Positions 21,032-31,692 of a DNA stretch of 64,000 nt are shown here, one piece after another. Under the pieces are notes generated by a model. That model made no database searches. It was not told the origin of the DNA and saw only the letters and a program-made list of their open reading frames with translations. The stretch lies in contig BJOX01000106.1 of NCBI GenBank assembly GCA_009731375.1, forward strand, positions 450,172-514,171, read 5' to 3'. This stretch comes from Paulinella micropora. Its lineage: Eukaryota; Cercozoa; Imbricatea; Euglyphida. The translations under genes and the position numbers were made by a program. The first letter of the stretch is position 1; each line of letters starts with the position of its first letter.

Positions 21032-21946
21032 TTGAGTCTCCCTTCAACAGCCTTAGGGTTAAGGCAGCCACTCTCATCGATAGCAACTATTGCGTTGAGC
21101 ATCTACCAGCGAGCCAAGCAAGAGAGAGAGAATGCCTTGCGCCGGTGGGCAGCCGACATAGCACGAAGGGATCATCTGGCTCTAATGTGCGAGATGGGAG
21201 AACGGGGGTTAGAAGCCCAAATCAAAAGTGGGAGTCATCCCCTAATGGTTGAGGCCATAGTGAGACACGAAGCCGCGAAGCGGGGTATCCCATGGAACCG
21301 GTCCCTCTTGCCCATCATCCACGCAAAGCCCCGTGAACCCGGACAGTTCACCAAATGGGTCATTAGCCGACAACCGGTAACATGGGAGGCGTCTGGTGTA
21401 CCCTCATGGCGGAAGGTGTACCGCCAACATGAACCTCAGGCCGGTGCACAAGCGAAGCATATATACTTCAGAGGCTTGGTATCCCCCCCTCGTGGGGGAG
21501 TTGTGCCCCCGCCCGTAGCATCGGTGCCTGTACGCGCCCAAGAGGTGAAGGGTACTCCCCTCCGTCCGGTAGCACCCAACCCCCGTGGAGAGAGTAAGGG
21601 TCTTAGACCTAGCGGAGCGAGCGGGCCGTCAGCGGTACCTGCCCCGAAGGTTGAGATTGGTTCAAAGGCCGAGCCGGCTGAGGCTGGTAGTGGTGTCATG
21701 AGCCAAAACCTGAAATCTTTACTCAAAGCAAAAAGGGAAAAGGTACATGGGGTGAAGGTGAGGCCCGGCCCGGAGGACTACCAACCCGATGGTCTGGCGG
21801 ACGTGGTAGATGAGCCCCCGGAGATGCAGCCCGATGCCGATCCTTCCTCGGAATCCGACGGGGAGGGGGAGCGTGAAGGTGAAGAGTCCCCTGCTAGAGA
21901 TGGGGACGTGGGTAGAGCTACGATAAGGGGGAGCCGTCCCCCATAG
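21032..21946 (+). pseudogene. unassigned copia gag-pol segment
   Basis: 304 codons without a recognised domain. A helical, Arg/Glu-rich first third (YQRAKQERENALRRWAADI) is followed by a Pro/Gly-rich disordered part and an acidic tail. It ends at TAG next to a frameshift near 21930, beyond which the same low-complexity style continues in the next frame. Confidence 0.45.
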
Positions 21947-22014
21947 GCCCCGACCCTAGTGCTGATGCAGACCCAGGTAGTGGGGATGCTACCGCCGGGA
22001 CCGATAGCAATCCG

Positions 22015-22353
22015 GTGACTACGCCCTCCACCAGCCCAAGCAACAGGCGTAGGTCAGTGGGCGCTCGTGCGTTTGGTTTCCTTGAGACGGTCCGAGCGTC
22101 CGTGAGTGGAATGCCCTGGTTTGCGTCCCATGCTAAGACGGTACCCCCTGCAGACCGAAAGGTGGCTTCCCTGTTACCCCCTACTACTAGTACCGGTCCG
22201 TCTACGGCCCCATCAACCTTAGCTGAGCCTGATAGTCCTACACGACTAGGTATCGGAGAGCGGGAGAGTCGACTCCGAGCCGTGGCAGAGCAGCAAGAGG
22301 AGATGCGCCGGTTGCATCGGCCGGCGTTGAGCGGTGAGGAAGAAAAAGATTAA
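22015..22353 (+). pseudogene. copia pol N-terminal linker segment
   Basis: 112 codons rich in Ser, Thr, Pro and Arg, continuing the preceding segment after a frameshift. Ends with a charged Glu/Arg helix and TAA. No catalytic motif. Confidence 0.4.
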
Positions 22354-22392
22354 GCTGACTTCCGGAACAGGTGGGGAGAATGGACTAGGCTG

Positions 22393-23250
22393 TTGTACGA
22401 CTGGGCGCAGGGGAGTGAGTATCCCATGAACAAGCCTAGATGGCCGAGACATTGGGCCGTAGAAGGAGCAGCAGCAAATAGTGCCGTCGGGTTTCAACCT
22501 CGTACTAGGCCGTTCAGAGTCCGAGAAAGGGTGATGGGCGGTGAGAGCGTACTAGAGAAGGAATACGCAAGTTTGCCGGAAGCCGAAGGAGAAGCTGACC
22601 TGGTTGACGACCTAGTTCGTTTCATGACCGAATGCGGATGGATGGCTAAGGGGATCCGGCTAGCAGAACAAGCCCTCCTAGGACGGAGTGCGGACAAAGA
22701 CCCCATGTTCGATTCGGGAGCTACGTTGCACTTTGTGCCGGCCGGAGCTGAACAACGCTTGTTCAACATTCAGCGAGGGATGAAACGGGTAGATACGGTC
22801 AACGGGGAGACCACTGTGACTAAGAAGGGCTCATTAGACATGACGACCGTGAACGGAAAGGGGGAAAAGAACAGGTTACATCTAGGTAGTGTGTGGGTTA
22901 GCCCCAACATAGATGAAACCTTAGTCTCCGGGCCTCAGTTAGCTAAGGAAGGTTACAGTGTAGTGCTCAACAAGAAGGGAGAGGGATACATCACTAAGGC
23001 CCGGATACCGGACATTTCCCCAGAGCTTAAGGCCGGGGTCCTTTACCTAGACGCCAAGGACAAAGTGTGGCGTTTCGTGACGCCCACCGACCAAGAGCTA
23101 GCTGCGGATAAGATTGAGGCTAGAGCTTTCTTTGGAAAGGAGATGGCTAAGGTCACGGAGTTGACTAGTGAACAACTTCACCAGAAGTTCAGAGGGCCCG
23201 GAAGCGGCATGCAACACGCCTCATCAGTGAAGCGTACGGAATCAAGATAG
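22393..23250 (+). pseudogene. copia aspartic protease and GAG-pre-integrase region
   Basis: The retropepsin active site is FDSGATLHFV at about residue 105, matching the D-S-G-A form usual in copia. It is followed by the beta-rich protease body and a GAG-pre-integrase segment ending EQLHQKF. It cleaves the Gag-Pol precursor. The frame ends at 23250 and overlaps the start of the integrase ORF, so a frameshift separates them. Confidence 0.72.
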
Positions 23251-24089
23251 TGGGTGACAAAACCCATGAGCAAGCGGTAAAAGAGTGTAAGGAGTGCCCG
23301 GCCGCCAAAGGGGGGAAAGTGAACCACCCGGCAAGCAACCAGTTGACACAGGTAGGGAAGTTCGAAGCTGTGGCGTTCGACAAGTCCGGATGCCTGCGCA
23401 AACCCCTCTATGGGGGGTTTTGGTACGGCATGGTGGGAATTGAGGCTAACACCGGGTATGCGTTTGGCCTCCTTCTAAAGGATGGCACCGCGGCACCACA
23501 AGTGCGCTTCATGCGGGAATGCATAAACTTCATTGAGACGCAAAGCGGCAAGAAGGTGAAGGAAGTCCGGGTAGACGGTGAGCATATCTCAGCTGACTTC
23601 AAGGAGCTAGTCCGGGACAAGGGAGTGAGGAAGAGGATCAACACCCTCAATGAACACAACAAGAACGCCTATGCCGAAGTGTCCCAACGTGACTTTTGGC
23701 GCAAAGCGCGTCATAACCTGGTTAGGGCTCAGCTACCCTATGAGCTCTTGGGATACGCGTGGCAACACGCTATCCTCTTACACAACCTTTCTCCGAAACG
23801 ATCCGGTGGTGAGGTCCGGATGTTTGAGCTGATGCCCCGTGAAAGGAAGGTAAATTGGATAGCTTACCTTCATCCTTTTGGGTGTCTATGCCACATGGTC
23901 ATCGAGGGCAGGTTAGGACACGACGAGAGCCGGACGCACATGGCCGCCTGGTTAGGGCTGAGTTTGGAGTACTCCGCACACCTGATCCTGTGTGAAGGTA
24001 GGGTGTTCCCATGGCGAAACGTCAAGAACTTTGACGACAATCAGCCGGCCTGGCCCCTGTTGCACCATTCTGGGAGAAGAAGGGACTGA
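23250..24089 (+). pseudogene. copia integrase catalytic core
   Basis: 279 codons. A C-x2-C pair (CKECPA) ends the zinc-binding domain. The core carries candidate acidic residues in VAFDKSG, VRVDGEHIS and NKNAYAEV, with 33 residues between the second Asp and the Glu (the family norm is near 35). The usual Q-N-G before the Glu has become K-N-A. The C-terminal HPFGCLCHMV and LGLSLEYSAHL match the conserved copia integrase tail. Integrates element cDNA. Confidence 0.68.
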
Positions 24090-24091
24090 GC

Positions 24092-24481
24092 TTGGAGCCG
24101 TTCAAGGGAGACCCGTTAGCGGAAGACGCCGACCTTGAGCAGCTGTTTGTCCCAAAGCCCAGGGTGGGAGGGACCGACCCCGGGGGAGGCAAGAGACCCC
24201 GGATCAAGGGGAGCTTGACAGCTCTGATTCCGACGGCGAAGTGGAGGAAGCGACCTCTGAACAGGAAGCCGTGAAAGCCGAGAAAGAGGCTCCCGAGCCC
24301 GACCCGGAAACAATAGGGGAGTTGAAGGGAAGGTGGGTGGAAACCCCAGCCACTCAGTGGGGCTGGGCCTGGGCCAAGAAGACCTATGGGGTGGGTTTTC
24401 GGGACAAGGTCCGACGAGTCAGGTGCAAGACGTGAGTGAACCCATATGGGTTAAGAAGCAGAAGAAGAACGGACCAGCCCA
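24092..24481 (+). pseudogene. frameshifted integrase-RT linker
   Basis: Short overlapping frames (24092-24274, 24241-24435, 24333-24596) carry Pro/Glu/Lys-rich linker sequence. None is recognisable alone. They join the integrase to RT in a decayed reading frame. Confidence 0.4.
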
Positions 24482-25442
24482 TTGGGTAAGTTTGAGGATG
24501 ACGACTCCCCAGACCGTATGTTGGACTTGGAGATCGTCAAGTACCTTGCCGACGGTCCGGAGACCGCACATGCCGCCACGTTCACTAGGCCGGTGAGTGA
24601 GAAGCAAGCTGATGAGCTAGGATACTGGGACGACGCCCCAGCCGAGGAGATGGCTACGCTCTGGGAGAAAGGTTGCTTCCGGAGAGTCCGAGCCGACTTA
24701 GTAGACAAGAAAGACATTTGTGAAGGGCGGTTCATTGATGCCACCAAAGGTTTCAGGGGGAGAGATCCTGAAGTTCAAAAGCCGATGGACGGCCAAGGGG
24801 TTTTCCATGATACAGGGATGGCATTTTGGGAAACGGGACTTCCCAACCCCGTGTGCCCTTACCATCTTGATGCTTTTCGCCCTAACAGTGTTCTTTGTAG
24901 TCTTGTCAAAGTGGGAAGTTGGCACCGCATACACAGAGGCGTCTGCCGCTGAGCAGGGGTATCGCCCCAGTTACATCGTACCACCGTGTGGTTTAGAAGA
25001 GCCGGGGTATGTGTGGGAAATGCTTAAAGCACTCTATGACAGACCGGACGCGGGCCGCAAATGGTGGCGGTACAAGCTAGTCCCGTTTTTAGAAAGTTTA
25101 GGCTTTAAGGCTCATGTCGCTTTTCCTTGCTTCTTTTGGCGTTGGCAACCCGGTAAGGATAAGCCTGACTTTGCTTTCGTACACGTCGACGACATAAGGG
25201 GAGCGTTCAGTAGCAAGGAGCTGGAAGCAGAGTTCTTAGCCGCCGGTAAGAAGGCCTTTAGGGTCTTTAAGCAAGAGGCTCCGACCGGGGTGGTAGGCCT
25301 GAACATAGAAGACAAGGAAGACTGTCGACTAGGCCGTACGATCAAGATCTCCCAGGAAGATTTCATCAAAGAGGCAGTTGAGAAGCTCCAGTGCACCGGT
25401 TTAGCTACAGCCGATTCGCCGTGGTTGATGCCGGGGGTATGA
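24482..25442 (+). pseudogene. copia reverse transcriptase
   Basis: Two overlapping frames (24482-24952 and 24720-25442) together contain RT. The first has the E-M-x-x-L-W-E-K-G-C-F start. The second has FKSRWTAKGF (the K-x-R-x-x-A-K-G-F motif), then Y-V-W-E-M-L-K-A-L-Y-D-R-P-D-A-G-R-K-W-W and the catalytic FAFVHVDDI in place of the usual YVDD. Converts element RNA to cDNA. The frameshift near 24725-24780 marks it as inactive in this copy. Confidence 0.75.
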
Positions 25443-25756
25443 GCCGGGAAGCAATCAGTGCTAGAGCAGTTCTCGCCGCAGCACATCGTAGGTGTCCTCT
25501 TATGGACACGCATCACTCGGCACGAGGTTTTGGGTCCATTAGGGGAAGTGGCCACCCATGCCTCCTGACACCACACAACACGTTTGGAGTGTTTGAGTGT
25601 GATGTAGGGTGTGTGTTTCGTTGTTTGTGAACAAAAATAAAATTGTTCCCAAAACACACTCCTTTTTAGCCTCCCTGTCTTCAATTTACACTCAATTCCC
25701 CCGGCCTAACATTGTCTTAATAGACTGGCCTACCACCCCTTTGAGACAAGCCTGAG
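25443..25756 (+). other. non-matching stretch between copia RT and RNase H
   Basis: About 310 bases that should encode the RT-RNase H connection do not show the usual motifs. An A/T-rich part (25640-25690) suggests an insertion or heavily diverged sequence. No gene recognised. Confidence 0.4.
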
Positions 25757-26485
25757 TTGTTCAATTATCAGCAAGCCGAACAGGCCGTACGGTACCTTAA
25801 TGGTACCCGATCTAAAGGCATTCGCTTCACCAAGGCGAATGGCACCCGCTTGATGTCCTGGGCGGACTCAAGTTGGAAGGGTACAGCCGAAGATCGCCGT
25901 GCCCGCCTAGCGGGATTTCATTTCTTTCTTGGTGGCTTGGTGCTACCATTCTGCCTTAAGCGGAACGTGTCCGTGGCCCTGCCCATTGATGCGACCCTGA
26001 GAGCGCGAGTGGAGGCAATGGCGAGCGCGACACAGGACGAGCTGGTGGCGACCGCGACCGGGTGCGGCGAGCTGGAGAAGGTGGCTGATGGCAAGCGTCT
26101 GGTGCCGGCCGCGCCGGAGGCGTCCTCCTGCGAGGCGGAAGTCTACGCGATGGTGGAGGCATACCACGGCCAGGATAAAATATCTAACTTTGTGCAGGGC
26201 ATCGCTGGGGGACGGGTCGCAGACGCGCTGGGGCCATACGGGTGGGGGCAGCCCCCCATCCTGTACGACGACAACCAAGGCGCCCTGGACCTCGCAGATA
26301 CAAATGTGTTTTCTAGGAAGCTCGGGCACGTGGATCTGCGCTGCGCCATCGTCAACCAGAAGGTGGACGCGGGTCTAGTCGTCCACGAGAAGGTGGCGTC
26401 AGCGGACAATGTGGCCGACGTCAACACCAAGCCGTCGCGTGGGGAGCCCTACCTCCGACTGCCGCGGCCCGTGGCGAGCGACTAG
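25757..26485 (+). pseudogene. copia RNase H domain
   Basis: 242 codons. Copia RNase H signatures in order are AVRYLNGT, WADSSWKG, SSCEAEVYAM, YDDNQGALDLADTN, KLGHVDLR and ADNVADVNTKP. Between the expected W-x-K-x-x and the E-A-E motif lie about 45 extra residues (roughly 25980-26110) encoded by markedly GC-rich DNA, which look inserted. The stop is TAG near 26485. Confidence 0.8.
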
Positions 26486-26887
26486 CTCGTCTGCGGCGGG
26501 GTGGCGCGCGCGCGCGCGCAGTGGGACTTCCTTCAACGTTGGGACTTTTCCACCTGTGGACTCTGGATAGGACTCTGGATAGGGTAGAACTCTGGATAGA
26601 GTAGAACCTTGGATTGGTACCCGATTGCAAGGGGATAGATTTTAGTAATTAGGCGACTAGATTGCCGAACTCCACAAGCTGTGGGGACGTAGGCTAGCGC
26701 CTCTGCTTGCATTGTTAGTCATATATTGTGCACGGTTGTGCTGATTGCGCTTTAGTTGTTAACAGTGTAGCTATATTGCCGAACTCCACAGGAGACGTAG
26801 GATAGCTCACTTTGCGCTTGATTTATTTGCGTGATCTAGGTATTAGTTGCGCGTTGCATTGTGGACACTGACTCGTAAGGGAGTCTA
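26486..26887 (+). other. copia 3' untranslated region
   Basis: A CG dinucleotide run at 26507-26519 and repeats of GGACTCTGGATAG (about 26558-26585) follow the RNase H stop. CTAGATTGCCGAACTCCACA at about 26658 and CTATATTGCCGAACTCCACA at about 26770 form a second short duplication. No gene. Confidence 0.55.
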
Positions 26888-26943
26888 ATTAAGGGGGAGC
26901 ATTGGACAATTAATTAGACCCTTCCTCCTTAATTAAGGGGGAG
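26888..26943 (+). promoter_or_regulatory. duplicated polypurine tract and LTR start of the copia element
   Basis: AAGGGGGAG followed by CATTGGACAATTAATTAG occurs twice, 44 bases apart (26891 and 26935). A purine run joined to the LTR start is where plus-strand cDNA synthesis is primed. The second copy runs on into the rest of the LTR. Confidence 0.7.
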
Positions 26944-27053
26944 CATTGGACAATTAATTAGACCCTTCCTCCTCAACTACGTCCGTATTGCTATTTGGTA
27001 CGTTAGCCTTATTCGTTACGGTTAGTAGAATTATTAGTTATTAATACAGTCAC
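26944..27053 (+). repeat. copia 3' LTR, partial
   Basis: 110 bases from CATTGGACAATTAATTAG to ACAGTCA match the inverse copy at 15880-15993. The match stops where the neighbouring minus-strand gypsy element begins, so the LTR appears truncated. Confidence 0.7.
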
Positions 27054-27402
27054 TGAGAAAGATAAGTCTCTTTAAACCCAGGATGAGGATGAAAAAGAAG
27101 TGCGTCGATGTGTAGCGCAGTGTAGACTGCGATCAGCCGGGGCTGGATATCGGGATGCGGAAGAGGGACTGAGACAATTGAGGCGCAGTAGCGATGCGTT
27201 GATATCGGGGAGCTGACGTCGAGCCGTAGGAAGCTAGGTGGCCATGTATCGCACAGCCGAGATGAACCAAATTTAATGCACCAATTATGCCATGCCAATA
27301 TAATCACTGAGGTGTCCAGATTCGATGAGGATGATTGTTGACCTGCAGGCATAAAAGGCGACCAAGGACTTACAGGGATACTCTGGTCGTGGCGTAGCTT
27401 GT

Positions 27403-27999
27403 CTAGGGACGATGGCGGGCCAAGTGGGAAAAGCGCTGGGCTGTGGCGGGTGAAGCCGGTACGATGGGTAAAACCCACTTGAGAGTGTTGAGGTGGCTAT
27501 TCCTTCGATGTAGCTTGCTTACCTTTCTGGAATATATGAAGCGGGAAGGATTCGCCGGTGATGAGAGGGCCTTGAAAACGTTTGACAACGTTGGCGGGGA
27601 GTTTGCCTTTACTCTTGTTAGTCGTATAACGGCGCCACTCGATGTGACGATGAACGACTTGATCGTTTGTTGTGTCGAAGAGAAGGGGCTTCCAGTGAGC
27701 CAAGGGATTATATTACCCCAGCGTTGGATAGTGGTTTGGTCCTTTGTGTCTTGGTAGATGGGACGGAAGAGAGGGTTCTTGTCTGAGGTCGTACCGAGCT
27801 GGTGAACTACGAGGTCGTTTTCCTCGTCTAAAACGATGCCAAGTTTAACCTGATCGCGGTCGATGAATGCTACGACTTCGCCGATGGTGTAGTTGACTGA
27901 GTCGTCGTCGTGATCGTCTACCGCGACCGTGTTGAGCGGGGCGAGGCCGTCAGTGGGTGCAGTATACGGAGCGAGGTGTGAGCGGTCGATGCGTTTCAA
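27403..27999 (-). pseudogene. gypsy integrase C-terminal domain
   Basis: Begins MKRIDRSHLAPY, the end of a GPY/F module whose FDGPYTIVEQ core lies just upstream in another frame (about 28040-28085). A further 180 residues include a beta-rich stretch (YTIGEVVAFIDRDQVKLGIV) of unknown type; it is not a clear chromodomain. Such tails can direct target choice. Confidence 0.55.
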
Positions 28000-28051
28000 T
28001 ACCTTGTTGGTCTTGAGATGACGCAGCTTGAAGCAGTTGGAGCTGACCTGC

Positions 28052-28960
28052 TCAACGATGGTGTAGGGGCCGTCGAACTGAAGAACGGAGAAGGCTGGAA
28101 TGCCTTGCTTGGAAGGCTTGGGGCGGTAGACGGAGACTGTGTCGTTTACTGTCCATTCCTTGACAGCCTTGCGGCGGCCTTTGTTCTTTTGAGCGACGGA
28201 CCGGGCGCGGGTAGCGGTGGTGTACGCGCTGACATAAGTTGACAGCGGTGCGGGCGCTGTTCAGTTGTGCGATCTGTTCGGCCGACTGTATTGACAGTGT
28301 TGGTGATGCGTCGAGAGCGGCGCTGGAAGCGGTAGCGCGGGCGTTAACAATCTCCGGCGAGTCGAAGAAGTCCAACGTGCAGCGGGGCTTGCGGGCGATC
28401 ATTCCTTCAAAGGCAGTAGTGCCAGTTGCTGTAGATACGTATGTGTTCTGAGCGAAGGAGAGAGAAGGGATGATGCTGTGCCAGTTGGTCTTGTCTGCCT
28501 TAGGGAGAGACTGGATAGCCGTGCGGATAGCTTTGTGGCGGCATTCAACGTAGCCGAGTTGATGATTCGAGTAGGGCGCGGTGGTGAGCCATTCGAGGCC
28601 GGCTGCGCTGCAAAATCGTTTGGCCAACGTGCCAACGAAAGAACTATGATAATCGGAGAAGATGGACTCCGGAAAACCAAAGATGTAGGCCCATCGATTG
28701 AGGATGAGTTCCACTGTTTCTTCCGCGGATGTGGAGACGCATGGGATAAATTGAAGAAATCCCGAGAAAAGATCGACTATAGTCAGTATGTACTGAAAGG
28801 TGACGCCGGGGTTGCCGATGTGAACGTGGTCGAGGCCGATGCCCTGTCCTTGATGCGTCCATGTGAGCGATGAATATCGGCCATGGTTAAGGGTCAGGCG
28901 GGCGTGGACTAGTTGGCAAAAGTGGCAGTCACGGAGGGCGGCGAGGACGTCATGATGCAT
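28052..28960 (-). pseudogene. gypsy integrase catalytic core
   Basis: 302 codons. The end of the zinc domain (C-x2-C in CHFCQ) is followed by the DD35E core. The first Asp is in IGLDHVHIG, the second in SIFSDYHSSF, and the Glu in QLGYVEC, with exactly 35 residues between the second Asp and the Glu. All three catalytic residues are kept. The last part becomes Arg/Pro-rich after a frameshift. Confidence 0.78.
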
Positions 28961-29009
28961 GATATCCGTACCGTCTGTGCGGAATCAAATGTAGCGATCC
29001 TTGATAACT

Positions 29010-29267
29010 TTAAAAGGGGACGAGTGTCGGCGCTTTGGCGTGGTTCTGCATGAGGTGGGCATAATTGATGAGGGGACGGCGTAACTCTTCTGGGACATAA
29101 ATCTTGACTGAAGATTGATCGGAGTCAACGGTGACTGCGATACCTTGTCGGAGGATCAGTTCGGCTGACCCGGCGGAGACAGAGATGACGTCTTCGGTCC
29201 AGAGAGGGGCCGTGAAGCTGTCCTGTCGTTGTGCGTTGATGATCTGCTGGCGTGTAACGCGCTGCAC
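29010..29267 (-). pseudogene. gypsy H2C2 zinc-binding region upstream of integrase
   Basis: 85 codons: the connection after RNase H (RQQIINAQRQD) and the start of the integrase zinc domain (VPEELRRPLINYAHLMQNHAKAP), where the H-x3-H is partly preserved. Separated from the core by a short disrupted stretch. Confidence 0.5.
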
Positions 29268-29693
29268 ATGCGATGTAGCAACGAGAGGATAGATGTACTA
29301 GTGTTGCTCCATTCCAAGTCCATGTACGAGCCAGACGAGGTTGTCGTCAAGGAATAAGATCTTGCGGCATTGCTCGACGATCGTCTGTGGAAGAGTTTCA
29401 TCGGGGACGCAATGAACCAAGTCTTGAGGCATGAGTAGTGCGAAGGGCTTGCGGAGATCAAACATATCGCGGGCAACCATCGGAGCGTTCAGCAGAGGGA
29501 ATGACAAGGGCCAGGTCCCATGGGGCTTGAATGCTACGTAGAGTGGGGCCGCCGCGGAGGATCCGGCAAGATAGGGACTTGAGACGGGTATCCATGGCCG
29601 CGTGCGTGCCTTCAACTGCTAACCAAAGGGTAGAGCCTGCTTGGGGCGCCGGAATGGTGGATAAGAGCTGGAGAGTCGCCTCGGCTTCGCCAA

Positions 29694-30095
29694 TCAAGGT
29701 GGGCTGGCCGGGGGCGATGCAAGGGACACGTGAGAGAGGTTTTGCTTACCTGGTAGATATTCGACCTCGAATCGAATCGTCTGACGGTGCTCCAAAACCC
29801 ATTTGACGACCATGAGGCTGCGAGCGTGCATAGCCACAAATTTAAAGGGGCCGGCGATCTGTGACGATGGTGAGTTCATGATCGCTGGCATCGATGTAGT
29901 AGCGGCACTGTTGAATACCGTAGATGACGCCGTAGGCTTCACGAACGTAAGTCGCCCATCGTGTTTGCGTGTCTGTAAGCTTCTAGGAGAAGTACTGGTT
30001 GACCAGAGCGTTGCGCTCTGGGCCATTATGAAGTGCGCCGCCAATGCCGATCTGGCTTGCGTCCGTCCGGAGGTAGAGTCGTTGCGACGGCTCAT
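29694..30095 (-). pseudogene. gypsy RNase H, frameshifted
   Basis: The end of this frame, FKFVAMHARSLMVVKWVLEH and FEVEYLPGKQN, matches the C-terminal part of gypsy RNase H. Preceding motifs are scrambled by frame changes. 29268-29693 carries further remnants in several frames. Confidence 0.5.
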
Positions 30096-31050
30096 ACTTT
30101 ACCAGAATGGGGAGCGTAGTGAGGACACGGCGGAGCTTCCTCATGCATTTCCGCTCATCTCGGGTCAGGTAGGGTGCACCGGAGGGACGAGCGTGAGTGG
30201 ACTTGAGAAGATTGGTCAAGGGTGCCACTAACCGGGAATAGTCGGGTATGTGAGCTTGGATGAAGTTGGTCATACCTAAGACTGATCGGACTTCAGAAAC
30301 GTTGGATGGGTCGGTCAGCTTGAGAATGGCGTCGACCTTGGAAGAATCTGCGGCGATACCTTTCTTGCTGCAGCGTTTCCCCAAAATGTTGAGCTCGCGG
30401 TAGCCTAAGCGTAGTTTCCGGGCCGAACCGTGGAGGCCGGAGTCTTGCATAGCTTGAAAGATGCATCGGAGCTCGCGAAGATGGGTATCGAAGTCGTTGG
30501 AGCCGTCTGTGACGTCGTCGAGGTAGGCCGAAGCAGATTTATTCCAAAAGTCCAGGTGGTTGAAAGACTTATCCATAGCGCGTTGAAAGTCTCCCGGGGC
30601 GCGGTGAACACCTTGAGGCATAAAATTAGGAACTAGGAGTACTAAGGGTGTCCAAACAGCGAGAATATCGCGGCTACCGTCATCTGGATTGAGTCTCAGA
30701 TGCGTGAAGCCGTCGACCATGTCGATAGAGCTGAGATAGTGCCAGCCTGCGAAGCGTTCGCGGTACTGATCTGGGTTGGGTAAACCTGGCACAGGCAGGT
30801 GGAGGTTGTCGTTGGCACCGCGGTAGTCGTAGACGTTGCGTATGTCGCGGATGACCTCCTTTGCTAAGTCTTCAAACTTTCCTACGGGGCAGGCTCGACT
30901 AGCCCAGGCACAATTTGCGGAGGCCATGGACCAGAGGCAAGCTGTAAAAACGTCCATCGTCCAACCTTTGAGGTATTGGTATACCGCTGGAGTCCAATTT
31001 GGGCATTGCACCGCCATTGGTTTAGCTCCCGGTTTGAGGATGAGCGACAC
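29983..31050 (-). pseudogene. gypsy reverse transcriptase
   Basis: 355 codons. Motifs in order: LKPGAKPMAV, VYDYRGANDNL, SSIDMVDGFTHLRL, MPQGVHRAPGDFQRAMD, the catalytic AYLDDV, then the thumb (ILGKRCSKKGIAAD) and the RNase H start (YLRTDASQIGIGGAL). The catalytic Asp pair is intact. The family norm is F-M-P-F-G-L in place of FMPQGV. An additional N-terminal piece lies at 31081-31335 (LLWALLGEFDDVF). Confidence 0.8.
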
Positions 31051-31080
31051 GACAGTGTGATTGAAGACACCTGCTTTATC

Positions 31081-31335
31081 TTAGAAGACATCGTCGAATT
31101 CTCCGAGGAGGGCCCATAGGAGTCGTTGTTGTTCTGTAGTGAGGCCGGAGTTGACGACTTCTGGTGCGTATTTGGGCGCAGGCGGCGCGGTAAGCTTGGC
31201 GGCCTGTTTGTCTAAAAAGTCGCGGCAAAGCCTCTCAGAGATGAGAATCCACGGGGTGGTCTGTGTTCCACTAACCGTAGTTGCCGTACAGTAAAGCATG
31301 CGCGGGTCCGGGCATGTTGCAGCGAGTTCCGCCAT
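31081..31335 (-). pseudogene. gypsy pre-RT segment
   Basis: 84 codons ending LLWALLGEFDDVF, which resembles the L-L-x-x-F-x-D-V-F stretch just before RT in gypsy Pol. A stop follows, and the RT frame restarts after about 30 bases. Confidence 0.5.
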
Positions 31336-31692
31336 GTCGGGATCGAAGTATGGAGGATCCTTTACAGCAAGAATGTGACTTCCCGCTGGGGAAGAGCCAT
31401 GGTGGAAGGATCAGGCGGTAAGAATAGGGCGGTGTCTGGAGAGGGCTCCAGACTTGATGGTCACGCCCGACCCTGTTTGGTATTCAATCGCTGTTGTTAC
31501 CAGGTCGAGCGAACGTGTAGAAGTGGCGGCGCTGCGTTGGAACTGCAAAACGGTGCTTTGGGCGCGGAGGCGGCTTGCAATGTGGGTTGTGGACTGGCCG
31601 AAAGGCTGTCTGACCATAGTTGGCGGAGTGGCCTTGTTGGTTAGTCCGATATACCCGGTTATTTTTGTGTTTGCCCTCGGTGGCCGGCGGGT

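Larger units (their letters stand above)
19555..27053 (+). mobile_element. decayed Ty1/copia retrotransposon
   Basis: Plus-strand order is gag, protease, integrase, RT, RNase H, which is diagnostic of Ty1/copia. The 5' LTR is absent; the copy begins in the leader at about 19555. The 3' side keeps a polypurine tract and an LTR start. At least five frameshifts or stops split the coding region. A separate fragment at 15788-15993, in inverse orientation, preserves the missing LTR-leader junction. Confidence 0.88.
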
